A DNA stretch of 10,582 nt from Nitrospiria bacterium. Its GTDB lineage: Bacteria > Nitrospirota > Nitrospiria > Nitrospirales > UBA8639. Position 1 is the first letter of the stretch, and each line of letters begins with the position of its first letter. Of the stretch, positions 1 to 6,804 are shown in pieces. The stretch spans positions 1-10,582 of the forward strand of contig JAUIKP010000070.1 of the NCBI GenBank assembly GCA_030430725.1, read 5' to 3'. The notes below the pieces were generated by a model. It searched no databases and was not told where the DNA came from. It was given only the letters and a program-made list of their open reading frames with translations. Position numbers and translations under genes: made by a program.

Positions 1-300
1 CCTCCGGAAACCCTAGCTCCTGCTCCACAAAGTATTGCGGTTTATGCTCTTTCGCGTGGGAAAGGTGTACCTGATCATGCCAGAGAGGTGCTGTCCCACT
101 CTCGCACCCTTCTCAAGTCTGCCCAGGAACGTGGGGAGGTCCGGCGAATGGTTGAGCAACGTATTGGAATAGAAGGGGAGACTAGGCTCTGCGCGGAATT
201 TTCTGATGCGGAATCGGCTCATTCAATGATTGAGAAACTTCGGCAACTGGGCGAGGGAGTGGATTTGATCAACGTAAACGTTGAGCTATGTCCCCCATGA
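1..300 (+). CDS. C-terminal part of an unidentified protein
   Basis: The frame is open from the first base of the window and stops with TGA at 298-300, giving the last 99 residues of a protein whose start lies outside. The segment begins proline/alanine rich (PPETLAPAPQS). It continues into a charged, probably helical region (HAREVLSHSRTLLKSAQERGEVRRM) and ends with a likely alpha/beta segment containing IGIEGETRLCAEF and a final NVNVELCPP. There is no signal peptide or membrane segment in the visible part. I do not recognise the family. GTG at 88 could serve as an internal start, but no ribosome-binding site precedes it and the frame is open upstream, so a partial gene is the simpler reading. 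The next gene starts 110 bases downstream with its own ribosome-binding site. Confidence 0.7.
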   Translation, partial: PPETLAPAPQSIAVYALSRGKGVPDHAREVLSHSRTLLKSAQERGEVRRMVEQRIGIEGETRLCAEFSDAESAHSMIEKLRQLGEGVDLINVNVELCPP

Positions 301-397
301 TCATCTTCTATCCTCCATGAACCTGTTTTTGGGGTATACGCCATCTACTCTCCCTAGTTCTCTTATAGATCAGCAAGGAGGATCATCATTACATTCG

Positions 398-403
398 AAG
401 GAG
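398..403 (+). promoter_or_regulatory. Ribosome-binding site of the metzincin gene
   Basis: AAGGAG lies 7 bases before ATG 411 and fixes this start. A second, even stronger AAGGAGG occurs at 375-381, but no in-frame ATG, GTG or TTG follows it at usable spacing. Confidence 0.6.
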
Positions 404-410
404 TGGAATT

Positions 411-1724
411 ATGAAAAGTCGCCAAGTCTTTCTCAATCGGACATTGATGGTGGTAGGAATGGTCATCGGATTGGCTGCCTGTTCCCAACTCCACACAACT
501 CCAGTCCCAACTGTTGACGGTGGGCCCAAAAATTCTCCGGACCAGGGTAAGCAAATTTTGTCGGATAACGCAAAACAGAAACGAGACGAATGGAAAACCA
601 AGACTTTTGAGGAGTTTAAAGCCCAAACGTATAAGGAACCATTTGAAGGTGGAAAATTTATTGTGAACGGTGATACCCCGATTCTCAATGAAAAACTCCT
701 GCAGGAATTTTTTGAAACCCGTATAAAGGAATCGGGCAACTCTCGACAAGGGGCTCGTACGAAATTAACCGTTCATCAAGTCAATGGTCAGGACACCGTT
801 TGGAATTCAGTAGAAAAACGGCAGCTGACCTACTGCGTCAGTAAAACATTTGGCGCGAACTATGAAAAAATGAAGGCCGACATGGAGGCTGCCGGAAACG
901 CATGGGAGGCGGTGGCTGCGGTTGATTTCATTTATGTGGGGGGAGAGGATGATTCTTGCACGGCATCTAACCCGAATGTGGTTTTTGATGTGCGACCGGT
1001 CAATGTGAATGGCCAATATCTGGCTCGAGCCTTTTTCCCCAACGAACAGCGGTCCTCACGAAATGTCTTGGTAGATAATAGTTCTTTTCAATTGGATCCA
1101 AATGGGAAGCTGTCCCTACAAGGGATATTGCGACATGAATTAGGTCATACGATTGGATTCCGGCATGAACACACCCGCCCGGATTCGGGTACGTGTTTTG
1201 AGGACAATAATTGGCGGCCGTTAACCAGTTACGATGCCTTTTCGGTCATGCATTATCCGCAATGTAACGGCAAAGGGGATTGGTCACTAACCTTGACCCA
1301 CATCGATAATAACGGGGCGGCGTGTTTGTATGGCCCTGCCCAGGGATTCACCATTGATACCTCGATTTGCCAGGGACCAGATGAACCGCCGGGACCTATT
1401 GCCTGCGGACCCAAAACGGAAACTTTTGTCGGACAAAATGTGGCTAAAAATGCGGAAAAAACTTATGGCCCCTTTATGGTGGTTCCAGGAACATTAGTGG
1501 ATGTGGTTATGCATGGAGAAGCTAATCCTGGTGATCCAGATCTCTATGTTCGGTTCAATCAGGAGCCGACAACAACCGGCTATGATTGCCGTCCTTATCT
1601 TTCTGGTGCGGAAGAAAAGTGCGTTCTTGATGTGCCAACCAATGGGACTGCCGTCCATGTTAAGGTTCGGGGATATTCAGACGCGCATTTCAATCTTACT
1701 GTGACTCATACTCCTACACATTAA
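411..1724 (+). CDS. Astacin-like metzincin lipoprotein with C-terminal PPC domain
   Basis: This is a predicted secreted zinc endopeptidase of 437 residues. Residues 1-24 form a lipoprotein signal with lipobox LAAC, so Cys24 should be lipidated and the protein held in a membrane, probably the outer one. The zinc-binding motif HELGHTIGFRHEHTRPD spans 242-258, with His242, His246 and His252 as ligands and Glu243 as the catalytic base. The Met-turn SVMHY is at 278-282, with Met280 and with Tyr282 placed where astacins have their fifth zinc ligand. The HExxHxxGxxHExxRxD form together with SxMHY points to peptidase family M12A (astacin-like) rather than classical M10. Residues from about 333 to the end (YGPFMVV, GDPDLYVRF, VKVRGYS) resemble a bacterial pre-peptidase C-terminal (PPC) beta-sandwich. 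The start is supported by AAGGAG at 398-403, 7 bases before ATG. Substrate is unknown. No protease inhibitor or transporter gene lies nearby. Confidence 0.88.
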   Translation: MKSRQVFLNRTLMVVGMVIGLAACSQLHTTPVPTVDGGPKNSPDQGKQILSDNAKQKRDEWKTKTFEEFKAQTYKEPFEGGKFIVNGDTPILNEKLLQEFFETRIKESGNSRQGARTKLTVHQVNGQDTVWNSVEKRQLTYCVSKTFGANYEKMKADMEAAGNAWEAVAAVDFIYVGGEDDSCTASNPNVVFDVRPVNVNGQYLARAFFPNEQRSSRNVLVDNSSFQLDPNGKLSLQGILRHELGHTIGFRHEHTRPDSGTCFEDNNWRPLTSYDAFSVMHYPQCNGKGDWSLTLTHIDNNGAACLYGPAQGFTIDTSICQGPDEPPGPIACGPKTETFVGQNVAKNAEKTYGPFMVVPGTLVDVVMHGEANPGDPDLYVRFNQEPTTTGYDCRPYLSGAEEKCVLDVPTNGTAVHVKVRGYSDAHFNLTVTHTPTH

Positions 1725-1747
1725 TTCGGTCACCATATTTGATACCA

Positions 1748-1775
1748 GGGCAGAGAGGCTTTAGCCTCCCTGCCC
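1748..1775. terminator. Strong hairpin between convergent genes, possible bidirectional terminator
   Basis: GGGCAG-A-GAGGC pairs with GCCTC-C-CTGCCC around a TTTA loop, giving 11 base pairs with a single A/C mismatch. It starts 24 bases after the metzincin stop and lies about 65 bases beyond the stop of the facing minus-strand gene. Neither side carries a clear T-run, so it may be an RNA 3'-end stabiliser or a weak terminator rather than a classical intrinsic one. Confidence 0.55.
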
Positions 1776-1840
1776 CTAATCCTGTTGCATGGCTGGCGGG
1801 AGGACAGGCTTTTGAACAATTGATGAGAGAATCAACTTTG

Positions 1841-2767
1841 TTAGGGGGTAGATTGAGCACAACGGAAGCCGATATTTGCGGAACGTTCATCCGGTATGGC
1901 GCCTCCCCGCGTCGCTGTCCGCAACATGACCGGCCGACTTTTCCATGAACCACCACGTACAACCTTATAGCGCCCCGACTTGGGTCCTGGCGGATTCTTT
2001 TCTGGCATGATGGGGTAATAATCTGGTCCCAGCCAATCATTAACCCATTCCGCGATATTGCCAGCCAAATGCAATACCTTGTAAATACTTTGACCTTCCT
2101 CGAAGCTATCCACGGTTGCAACCAGGGGAATTTCATGGACGTGGTATTGCCCGAATACGGCTAAGTCGGCTGTCGGGTCCATTTCCCCCCACGGAAAGAT
2201 GCGGGCAGATTCCCCTCTTGCTGCTTTCTCCCATTCAGCTTCCGACGGCAGTCTCTTATTATGATGTTCGCAAAATGCTTTGGCTTCTTCCCATGTGATG
2301 TAGAGGGCCGGCCAGGAAGCAAGTGCTTGATCAGGGATGAAATGCACACTAATGAGATGCCAAATCAGTCCCCGTAATTCCTGAGAGACGGGCATGTTGG
2401 TTGTGAGCAGAAATGCCAGATATTCGCTTAAGTTGGCTTCATAGCGATCCATGAGAAATCTATCTACCCAAATCTGACGTTGAGGAAATTCCGTGTCGTC
2501 ATAATGCATTTCAAGGCTATGCCGAAGATCGTCCCGACGATTGGTGCCCATCAAAAATACTCCTTCAGGAATGGCAACTTGTGGGGAGGGTTTGGCCATG
2601 CTGGCGATATGAGCGATATGATCATTCACTTCGTCGGGGGGGGGAGTGGTTTCTCCGATTGCCAAACCGGAAAGTCCCAAGAGGAGTCCAATGGCAAGGA
2701 AGGCAGTCAACAAACGATAATGGGAGGGTCGAACTGTTGTGAGCGACGAGAAGAATATGTGAAGCAT
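1841..2767 (-). CDS. Exported FGE/SUMF1-fold protein lacking the catalytic cysteines
   Basis: This 308-residue protein has the formylglycine-generating-enzyme (sulfatase-modifying factor) fold. Visible landmarks are IPEGVFLMGT (66-75), RLPSEAEWEKAARG (172-185), LAGNIAEWVNDW (234-245), VVRGGSW (269-275) and the terminal NIGFRCA (298-304). True aerobic FGE enzymes carry two copper-binding cysteines just after GGSW. Here those positions read Ser277 and Leu282 (GGSWKSRPVMLR), so conversion of sulfatase cysteine to formylglycine is unlikely. A role as a binding or structural member of this large fold family is more plausible. The first 38 residues contain Arg13 and Arg18 followed by a hydrophobic run (LLTAFLAIGLLLGLSGLAIG), a signal peptide or membrane anchor, so the domain is predicted to face the periplasm. 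ATG 2767 is preferred because it puts this signal near the N-terminus. An in-frame GTG at 2848 would add 27 residues. Neither has a convincing ribosome-binding site. No sulfatase gene is visible nearby. Confidence 0.85.
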   Translation of the reverse strand: MLHIFFSSLTTVRPSHYRLLTAFLAIGLLLGLSGLAIGETTPPPDEVNDHIAHIASMAKPSPQVAIPEGVFLMGTNRRDDLRHSLEMHYDDTEFPQRQIWVDRFLMDRYEANLSEYLAFLLTTNMPVSQELRGLIWHLISVHFIPDQALASWPALYITWEEAKAFCEHHNKRLPSEAEWEKAARGESARIFPWGEMDPTADLAVFGQYHVHEIPLVATVDSFEEGQSIYKVLHLAGNIAEWVNDWLGPDYYPIMPEKNPPGPKSGRYKVVRGGSWKSRPVMLRTATRGGAIPDERSANIGFRCAQSTP

Positions 2768-3540
2768 GTTTCTTATCGTGTATGGAAATTCAAACGAGGA
2801 AAGTCTACGTGAAAGGCATTTTGGGAGCAAGCCGAAAATAGGAGACACAACATGGTAATAGAGCTGGGGCGAGATGAGATTCGAAAATTACCGGGTAAGG
2901 GGGTCAGGAAAATCTGAAATTCTGACTAGGGCCAATGCATGTATCTTTGTGAAGTGAGTCAAGTTGGCGCAGGGCTTATGGATATGGGAGTGTCAGAAAT
3001 TATAAGGCGAGAGACAAGGACATCCACAGATGACAGATCGATATACCTACGCGCTTTTATGGCCGAGTAATCTTCTTGGAAGATCTGGGCTCAAGGGATG
3101 TGTGGAAAATTATATCAAGGCTGATAGTAAAATGAGATAGTTGAGAGTGTGGGGCCTATTTCTGTGTTGAAATGTTTCTGTCTGCACCTTATTGAATGTT
3201 GAGGATGAGGTTTTTGTATATGAGGGGGTATTACGGCGAATACCCGAGTATACTTCAATCGGGAAGGGTTCCGTCGGGTCTGGTTTCTCTTCTAAGGGCA
3301 GGAGTGGGAGTTGCATCTTTCATGAGGTTGCCTAAGAAGCATTAATTGATGAGTCCAGGGTCCTTGTCATCATTAATCTTGGCAATTGATCAGACAACGT
3401 TTGTACCCTACAAAGCATGGAAAGTCTTGTGGACTTTGCCCCAAAGGAAGACTTGCTGGTTTTCAGGGACGAGATCTTGGAAAGGAAATTGGTGGAATGG
3501 TTACATAATAGCTGGCCAATATCGTGTTTGCGAGGGGAAC
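2768..3540. other. Long stretch without a convincing gene
   Basis: About 770 bases separate the divergent FGE-fold gene and the small lipoprotein gene. I find no ORF here with both a credible ribosome-binding site and a recognisable product. Two frames are open but unsupported: a minus-strand frame at 3110-3316 (68 codons), and an N-terminal extension of the lipoprotein frame from 3346 that is rich in Trp and Lys and carries no signal. A small hairpin, ATCTTC-TTG-GAAGAT, sits at 3070-3084 without a T-run. Promoters for both flanking genes must lie here, but I could not place one with confidence. No tRNA-like fold was seen. Confidence 0.5.
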
Positions 3541-4062
3541 ATGAATAACGATATTTCTAATTCTGCTTTTCGCATGGGAATGCGTGTCTACTTGAAAATG
3601 TTCTGTGGCCTACTTATGGTAGGCACACTTTCCGCGTGCATAGGAGACAAGTATCAACAACAAACGGATGTCATTAAAGGCCATGTGGAAATGTTTTATG
3701 GCCATTTACAATCCCATCAGGTTGAGCAAGCCATGTTTGAGAATGAACAGATCGAGCTACTTGCGTTAAAAAATGAAGAGCGGATGCTCCGTAATGTAGG
3801 TCAGATGAGGGAGGGTGAAAAAACGCAGGAATGGAAAATTATCAAAACAGCCAAAGAAACAGCTGCGGAGAATTGGCTGGCATTGGCCCAGTATTTTTTG
3901 GTAACTCAACAGTACAACAAAGCTCTGGGTACCTACCGACGGATTATTGAAACCTACGGAGGCTCGCCCTACCAACAATATGTAAATCGGGCGAAAATGG
4001 GAATGCGTGATGTGGAAGCCGTCCTGGATCCCGGAGATCTTCCTGTAGCTCCAGCAAGGTAG
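3541..4062 (+). CDS. Small lipoprotein with a TPR-like helical segment
   Basis: The product is 173 residues. Residues 12-33 form a lipoprotein signal (Arg15, Lys19, then FCGLLMVGTLSAC) with lipobox LSAC, so Cys33 is the expected lipidation site. The mature part is highly charged and helical: a segment rich in Glu and Gln (about 50-95) is followed by a pair of helices, ENWLALAQYFLVTQQYNKAL and YRRIIETYGGSP, which looks like one tetratricopeptide-type repeat. It ends in a Pro/Ala tail (GDLPVAPAR). The start at 3541 is chosen because GAGGGG at 3532-3537 precedes it and it places the signal at the N-terminus. The frame is open further upstream to ATG 3346, but that extension would bury the signal. 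A role in envelope assembly or as an adaptor is possible. The family is not recognised. Confidence 0.8.
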   Translation: MNNDISNSAFRMGMRVYLKMFCGLLMVGTLSACIGDKYQQQTDVIKGHVEMFYGHLQSHQVEQAMFENEQIELLALKNEERMLRNVGQMREGEKTQEWKIIKTAKETAAENWLALAQYFLVTQQYNKALGTYRRIIETYGGSPYQQYVNRAKMGMRDVEAVLDPGDLPVAPAR

Positions 4063-4150
4063 TTTTAGTTAGCACGGAGCGTTCTTTTCAATGGATAGTG
4101 ATGTCTATGTATTCAAATCCAGCGGGTAACTATTTAAATTTCAATATATG

Positions 4151-4169
4151 ATACCTTTTCGGTATTTTT
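4151..4169 (+). terminator. Weak rho-independent terminator after the lipoprotein gene
   Basis: ATACC (4151-4155) pairs with GGTAT (4161-4165) around a TTTTC loop and runs straight into a short T-run. The stem is only 5 base pairs and AT-rich. It lies about 90 bases past the lipoprotein stop, in the gap to a convergent minus-strand gene. Confidence 0.35.
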
Positions 4170-4222
4170 GTATAGCATGAAAATTGATGGGGGGTTCTAA
4201 GAAGATGCTGGAGAGTGCGGAT

Positions 4223-4702
4223 TTATTGTGCATAAAAACTTTCTCCTTCAATTGGAGGACACCAGGCCTTAACGATTTGAATATTCTGAATTGTGCAGGG
4301 TGAAAACCTGGTGCAATATACTTGAGGGGCAATAGCGGTCATATGTGACCCCACTTTGGAGTCGGACACAAGCCCCTCAGGCCATGGAGCGATACCAAAG
4401 GCCCACTCTCCTTCCAGGCTTCTCGTGTCTTCATAGTACACGTTAAAGCCAATGAATCCTCTCCCAGTTGTTTTGCAATAAACATTGTAGGGCGGCAATT
4501 GAATATCCACATGGAAAATGTAGCCATCTTCCACCCAGGAATCCCCAAACTCGATAGTTAGTTCATCAGCCCAGGCTGATGTTATCAGACTCAATGAAAT
4601 GAGAAGGGTCAGAAAAACCCCACAACTCAAGATTAAATACTTCAGAGATATTGCGGTTTTTCTGTAAAAAATGTGAAGGAATGACATGCCGCGAACGTTC
4701 AT
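4223..4702 (-). CDS. Secreted four-cysteine protein of unknown function
   Basis: The product has 159 residues. A long Sec signal (Arg14, Lys15, Lys21, then a hydrophobic core through LSLITSAWA) should be cleaved after Ala45, before Asp46. This leaves a mature protein of 114 residues with exactly four cysteines (76, 130, 136, 148), likely two disulfides in the periplasm or outside. The mature part looks beta-rich with many aromatic residues (WVEDGYIFHVDIQLPPYNVYC, FIGFNVYYED, WAFGIAPWPEG), compatible with a small beta-sandwich. No known domain is recognised. ATG 4702 is preceded by GAGGG with a spacing of about 10 bases. ATG 4687 is an alternative that would still leave a full signal peptide. 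The gene is about 210 bases downstream of ruvB on the same strand and probably has its own promoter. Confidence 0.72.
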   Translation of the reverse strand: MNVRGMSFLHIFYRKTAISLKYLILSCGVFLTLLISLSLITSAWADELTIEFGDSWVEDGYIFHVDIQLPPYNVYCKTTGRGFIGFNVYYEDTRSLEGEWAFGIAPWPEGLVSDSKVGSHMTAIAPQVYCTRFSPCTIQNIQIVKAWCPPIEGESFYAQ

Positions 4703-4736
4703 TTGGATATGCCCTCACTGTTGTATTAATGGATGA

Positions 4737-4775
4737 GACAAACAGATTATTTATCTGACTCCTGGCATGTTTGTC
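4737..4775. repeat. Nested inverted repeats in the leader of the four-cysteine gene
   Basis: GACAAACA (4737-4744) and TGTTTGTC (4768-4775) are perfect 8-base inverted repeats 23 bases apart. Inside lies a second small palindrome, AGAT-TATTT-ATCT. It falls between the candidate promoter and ATG 4702, so it could fold in the 5' untranslated RNA or act as an operator. Confidence 0.4.
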
Positions 4776-4785
4776 AGTTTTCCCA

Positions 4786-4816
4786 ACTATACCGATCATT
4801 TTTCGGATTCCGTCAA
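4786..4816 (-). promoter_or_regulatory. Possible sigma70-type promoter of the four-cysteine protein
   Basis: Read on the minus strand, TTGACG (4811-4816) and TATAGT (4786-4791) are separated by 19 bases, longer than the ideal 17. The -10 element is about 85 bases before ATG 4702. Hexamer matches are good but the spacing is poor, so this is tentative. Confidence 0.3.
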
Positions 4817-4914
4817 TACAGCAAAGGAGGGGTCGGGGGGTCGGAAGCTTTTTGAATTTAAGTGAGAGAAAAAAGTTAATGCCGAATAGATTTAAGGGAG
4901 GAGGGAAGATCTGG

Positions 4915-5928
4915 TCAGATCCCAATTGAAAAGAGATTCGGGTTTTCTCCAAAATGTTGCAAAGTTTTTGCGGTGATTTGTCGACCTCGGGCCGTTCGAT
5001 CCAGATATCCAGATTGAAGCAGAAAAGGTTCGTATACATCTTCTAATGTGGATTTTTCTTCTTGAATTGCTGCGGCCAATGCGTCGATACCGACCGGTCC
5101 TCCCTTAAATTTTCTGATTATGGTCAAGAGTATCTTCCGGTCCATTTCATCCAAGCCCGCCTGATCCACTCCCAACCATTGTAAGGCCTCCTGTGCGACC
5201 GATCTCGTGACCCGTCCCTGGGCTTTGACCTCTGCAAAGTCACGCACACGTTTGATTAACCGATTAGCAATCCGGGGAGTTCCACGAGCACGGCTGGCAA
5301 CTTCTCCTGCCCCTTCAGCATCAATGTGGATTCCGAGTAGTCTAGCGGATCGGGTAATGATGACCTGCAAATCTGCAGGCAGATAATAATCCAATCGATA
5401 AACAAGCCCAAAGCGCTCGCGCAGAGGAGAGGTGAGGGAGCCTGCACGTGTGGTGGCTCCAATGAGCGTAAAAGGCGGGAGATCTAATTTCATGGTCCGC
5501 AGGGAAGGGCCCTGTCCAATCACTAAATCAATTTGGTAGTCCTCCATGGCAGGATACAATACCTCTTCGGCTGCTGGAGGCAATCGATGAATTTCATCGA
5601 TAAATAGAACATCTCGTGGCTGAAGGTTTGCTAAAATGGCTGCTAGATCCCCCGCATGAGTGAGTACCAGCCCGGAGGTAGAGCGAATCGTGCCCCCCAT
5701 TTCTTTGGCGATAATATGAGCGATGGTGGTTTTACCTAATCCCGGAGGTCCATAGAAAATGGCATGGTCTAAGGCTTCTCCTCTTCCCATTGCCGCATCA
5801 ATACAAACCCGAAGGGATTCTTTCATCCGCTTCTGCCCGATATATTCCGTTAAGCGTTGAGGCCGAAGAGTTCCCTCAAGGCTTTGCTCTTCCTCTATGA
5901 GGTGAGTGGTCAGTATCCGGTCGTCCAT
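4915..5928 (-). CDS. ruvB: Holliday junction branch migration ATPase RuvB
   Basis: RuvB is the hexameric AAA+ motor that, with RuvA, drives branch migration of Holliday junctions during recombinational repair in the cytoplasm. The 337-residue product has normal family length. Walker [10 protein letters not shown] spans 60-68, Walker B DEIH is 111-114, sensor 1 GATTR is 157-161, and the arginine-finger segment LRERFG is 169-174. The sensor 2 region [16 protein letters not shown] lies near 216-231. The C-terminal winged helix ends with the typical [10 protein letters not shown]. The N-terminus ([12 protein letters not shown]) also matches the family. No good ribosome-binding site precedes ATG 5928, and the start codon lies inside the palindrome TCCATATATGGA. 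No ruvA or ruvC is adjacent. A terminator upstream separates it from 6085-6642, so it is probably transcribed from its own promoter. Confidence 0.97.
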   Translation of the reverse strand: MDDRILTTHLIEEEQSLEGTLRPQRLTEYIGQKRMKESLRVCIDAAMGRGEALDHAIFYGPPGLGKTTIAHIIAKEMGGTIRSTSGLVLTHAGDLAAILANLQPRDVLFIDEIHRLPPAAEEVLYPAMEDYQIDLVIGQGPSLRTMKLDLPPFTLIGATTRAGSLTSPLRERFGLVYRLDYYLPADLQVIITRSARLLGIHIDAEGAGEVASRARGTPRIANRLIKRVRDFAEVKAQGRVTRSVAQEALQWLGVDQAGLDEMDRKILLTIIRKFKGGPVGIDALAAAIQEEKSTLEDVYEPFLLQSGYLDRTARGRQITAKTLQHFGENPNLFSIGI

Positions 5929-5994
5929 ATATGGAATTAGTCTTTACAGAACTATTGGAAAAACGGCAGTCTTGACGATGTTGGGAAAAATGAA

Positions 5995-6013
5995 GAGGGA
6001 GGGTGACTCCCTC
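5995..6013 (-). terminator. Rho-independent terminator between the CxxC protein gene and ruvB
   Basis: GAGGGAG and CTCCCTC form a perfect 7-base-pair GC-rich stem with a 5-base loop. Read on the minus strand it is followed by TTCATTTTT, a T-rich tail. It lies about 72-90 bases past the stop at 6085 and about 65 bases before ruvB, which suggests the two genes are separate transcription units. Confidence 0.65.
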
Positions 6014-6084
6014 GTTCGGAAGATGATTTAAAAACGGAAAACAGGCTGGGGAGTGGGTTGAAGCTGCGGCTCCAAACAAGCTTC

Positions 6085-6642
6085 CTAGAATCCTGAAAAT
6101 AGATCCTGACAGCCCAGACAAAATTCCACATTTACTTGCCGTTCAAGGAAATTCACCAGAAACCCTTGCTGTTCATACAAGAGTTTGGCGCCCATCAGGG
6201 TTTCATTCGGAAAATCCTCTGGACCCAGTAGGTCTCGGATTTCTTTTGTGGATTTGGCCCCGAGGACATGTCGGAAGATACCACGGACCTTATGGGCAAA
6301 TCGATTATTGATAAATATGAGATCTACTTTCCCGTCCGTGATGCGGACTCCTGCCATTGCACCAGTTGGATTTTCTTTATCCCACAACAGAATAAAGGTA
6401 CCCTCTTGCTCTGCCCGAACACCGGAAATCCTTGCTTCGACAAGGGCTTCCACCGCGGTGGCTTCAGGGTCCCCTAATTTCACTCGATAGAGAGATATTT
6501 CTGCAGCATTAATTTCCTTCGCCTCTTCAATACTGTTGCGGGTTAGTTCGTATTTGGCGGCCCATGCTGGTGGAGAATGTGATAAAAGACTCATCAGAAT
6601 AATGGTGGCAGTCCAGATACATGCTGCTTTCAGATTCTTCAT
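6085..6642 (-). CDS. Secreted protein with C-terminal CxxC, unknown function
   Basis: The product has 185 residues. Residues 1-28 form a Sec signal (MKNLKAACIW, hydrophobic core TATIILMSLL, then PPAWA) with predicted cleavage after Ala28. The mature protein appears alpha/beta, with a charged helix (NSIEEAKEINAAE), strands such as GTFILLWD and KVDLIFINN, and basic helices around RFAHKVRGIFRHVLG. It ends in EFCLGCQDLFSGF. Cys175 and Cys178 form a CxxC pair 8 residues from the end, the only cysteines after the signal, so a redox or metal-binding role is possible. ATG 6642 is preferred over ATG 6654 because GAGGA sits 6 bases before it; the longer start has no such site and would add only 4 residues. 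The gene is divergent from uvrA. Family not recognised. Confidence 0.75.
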   Translation of the reverse strand: MKNLKAACIWTATIILMSLLSHSPPAWAAKYELTRNSIEEAKEINAAEISLYRVKLGDPEATAVEALVEARISGVRAEQEGTFILLWDKENPTGAMAGVRITDGKVDLIFINNRFAHKVRGIFRHVLGAKSTKEIRDLLGPEDFPNETLMGAKLLYEQQGFLVNFLERQVNVEFCLGCQDLFSGF

Positions 6643-6792
6643 GAAATTCCTCATCTAGTAAGGGAAATGAAAATAAGGTTGGGGTAAAAGGATACGATTC
6701 CGTCTATTCAAAACTGATACATGAAGCCTGCGAGATTGTATCCGACCTTTTGTGTAAGGGTCAATTCCATTGGTCAAAGAGAAGCCACAGTC

Positions 6793-6798
6793 AAGGGG
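6793..6798 (+). promoter_or_regulatory. Ribosome-binding site deciding the uvrA start
   Basis: AAGGGG lies 6 bases before ATG 6805, giving [10 protein letters not shown]. The next in-frame ATG, at 6823, is preceded only by GGTTTCC. Confidence 0.45.
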
Positions 6799-6804
6799 AT
6801 TCGT

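Noticed and set aside
2991-3070. Thirty-codon + strand frame beginning MDMGVSEII
   Set aside because: Only a weak AGGG upstream, very short, and no support from composition or context.
3110-3316. Minus-strand 68-codon frame in the long gap
   Set aside because: No clear ribosome-binding site, low-complexity Pro/Glu and Thr/Ser composition, and no recognisable domain.
3346-3540. Extension of the lipoprotein frame upstream to ATG 3346
   Set aside because: It would bury the lipoprotein signal 65 residues inside, has odd composition rich in Trp and Lys, and lacks a ribosome-binding site. GAGGGG before ATG 3541 fits better.
5876-6121. Minus-strand 81-codon frame spanning the ruvB start
   Set aside because: It overlaps the ruvB start, the terminator and the end of the preceding gene, and its translation has no protein-like pattern.
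6716-6742. GATACA...TGTATC inverted repeat upstream of uvrA as a possible SOS operator
   Set aside because: Arms of 6 bases with a 15-base gap match no LexA box I know, and similar repeats are expected by chance in 150 bases.
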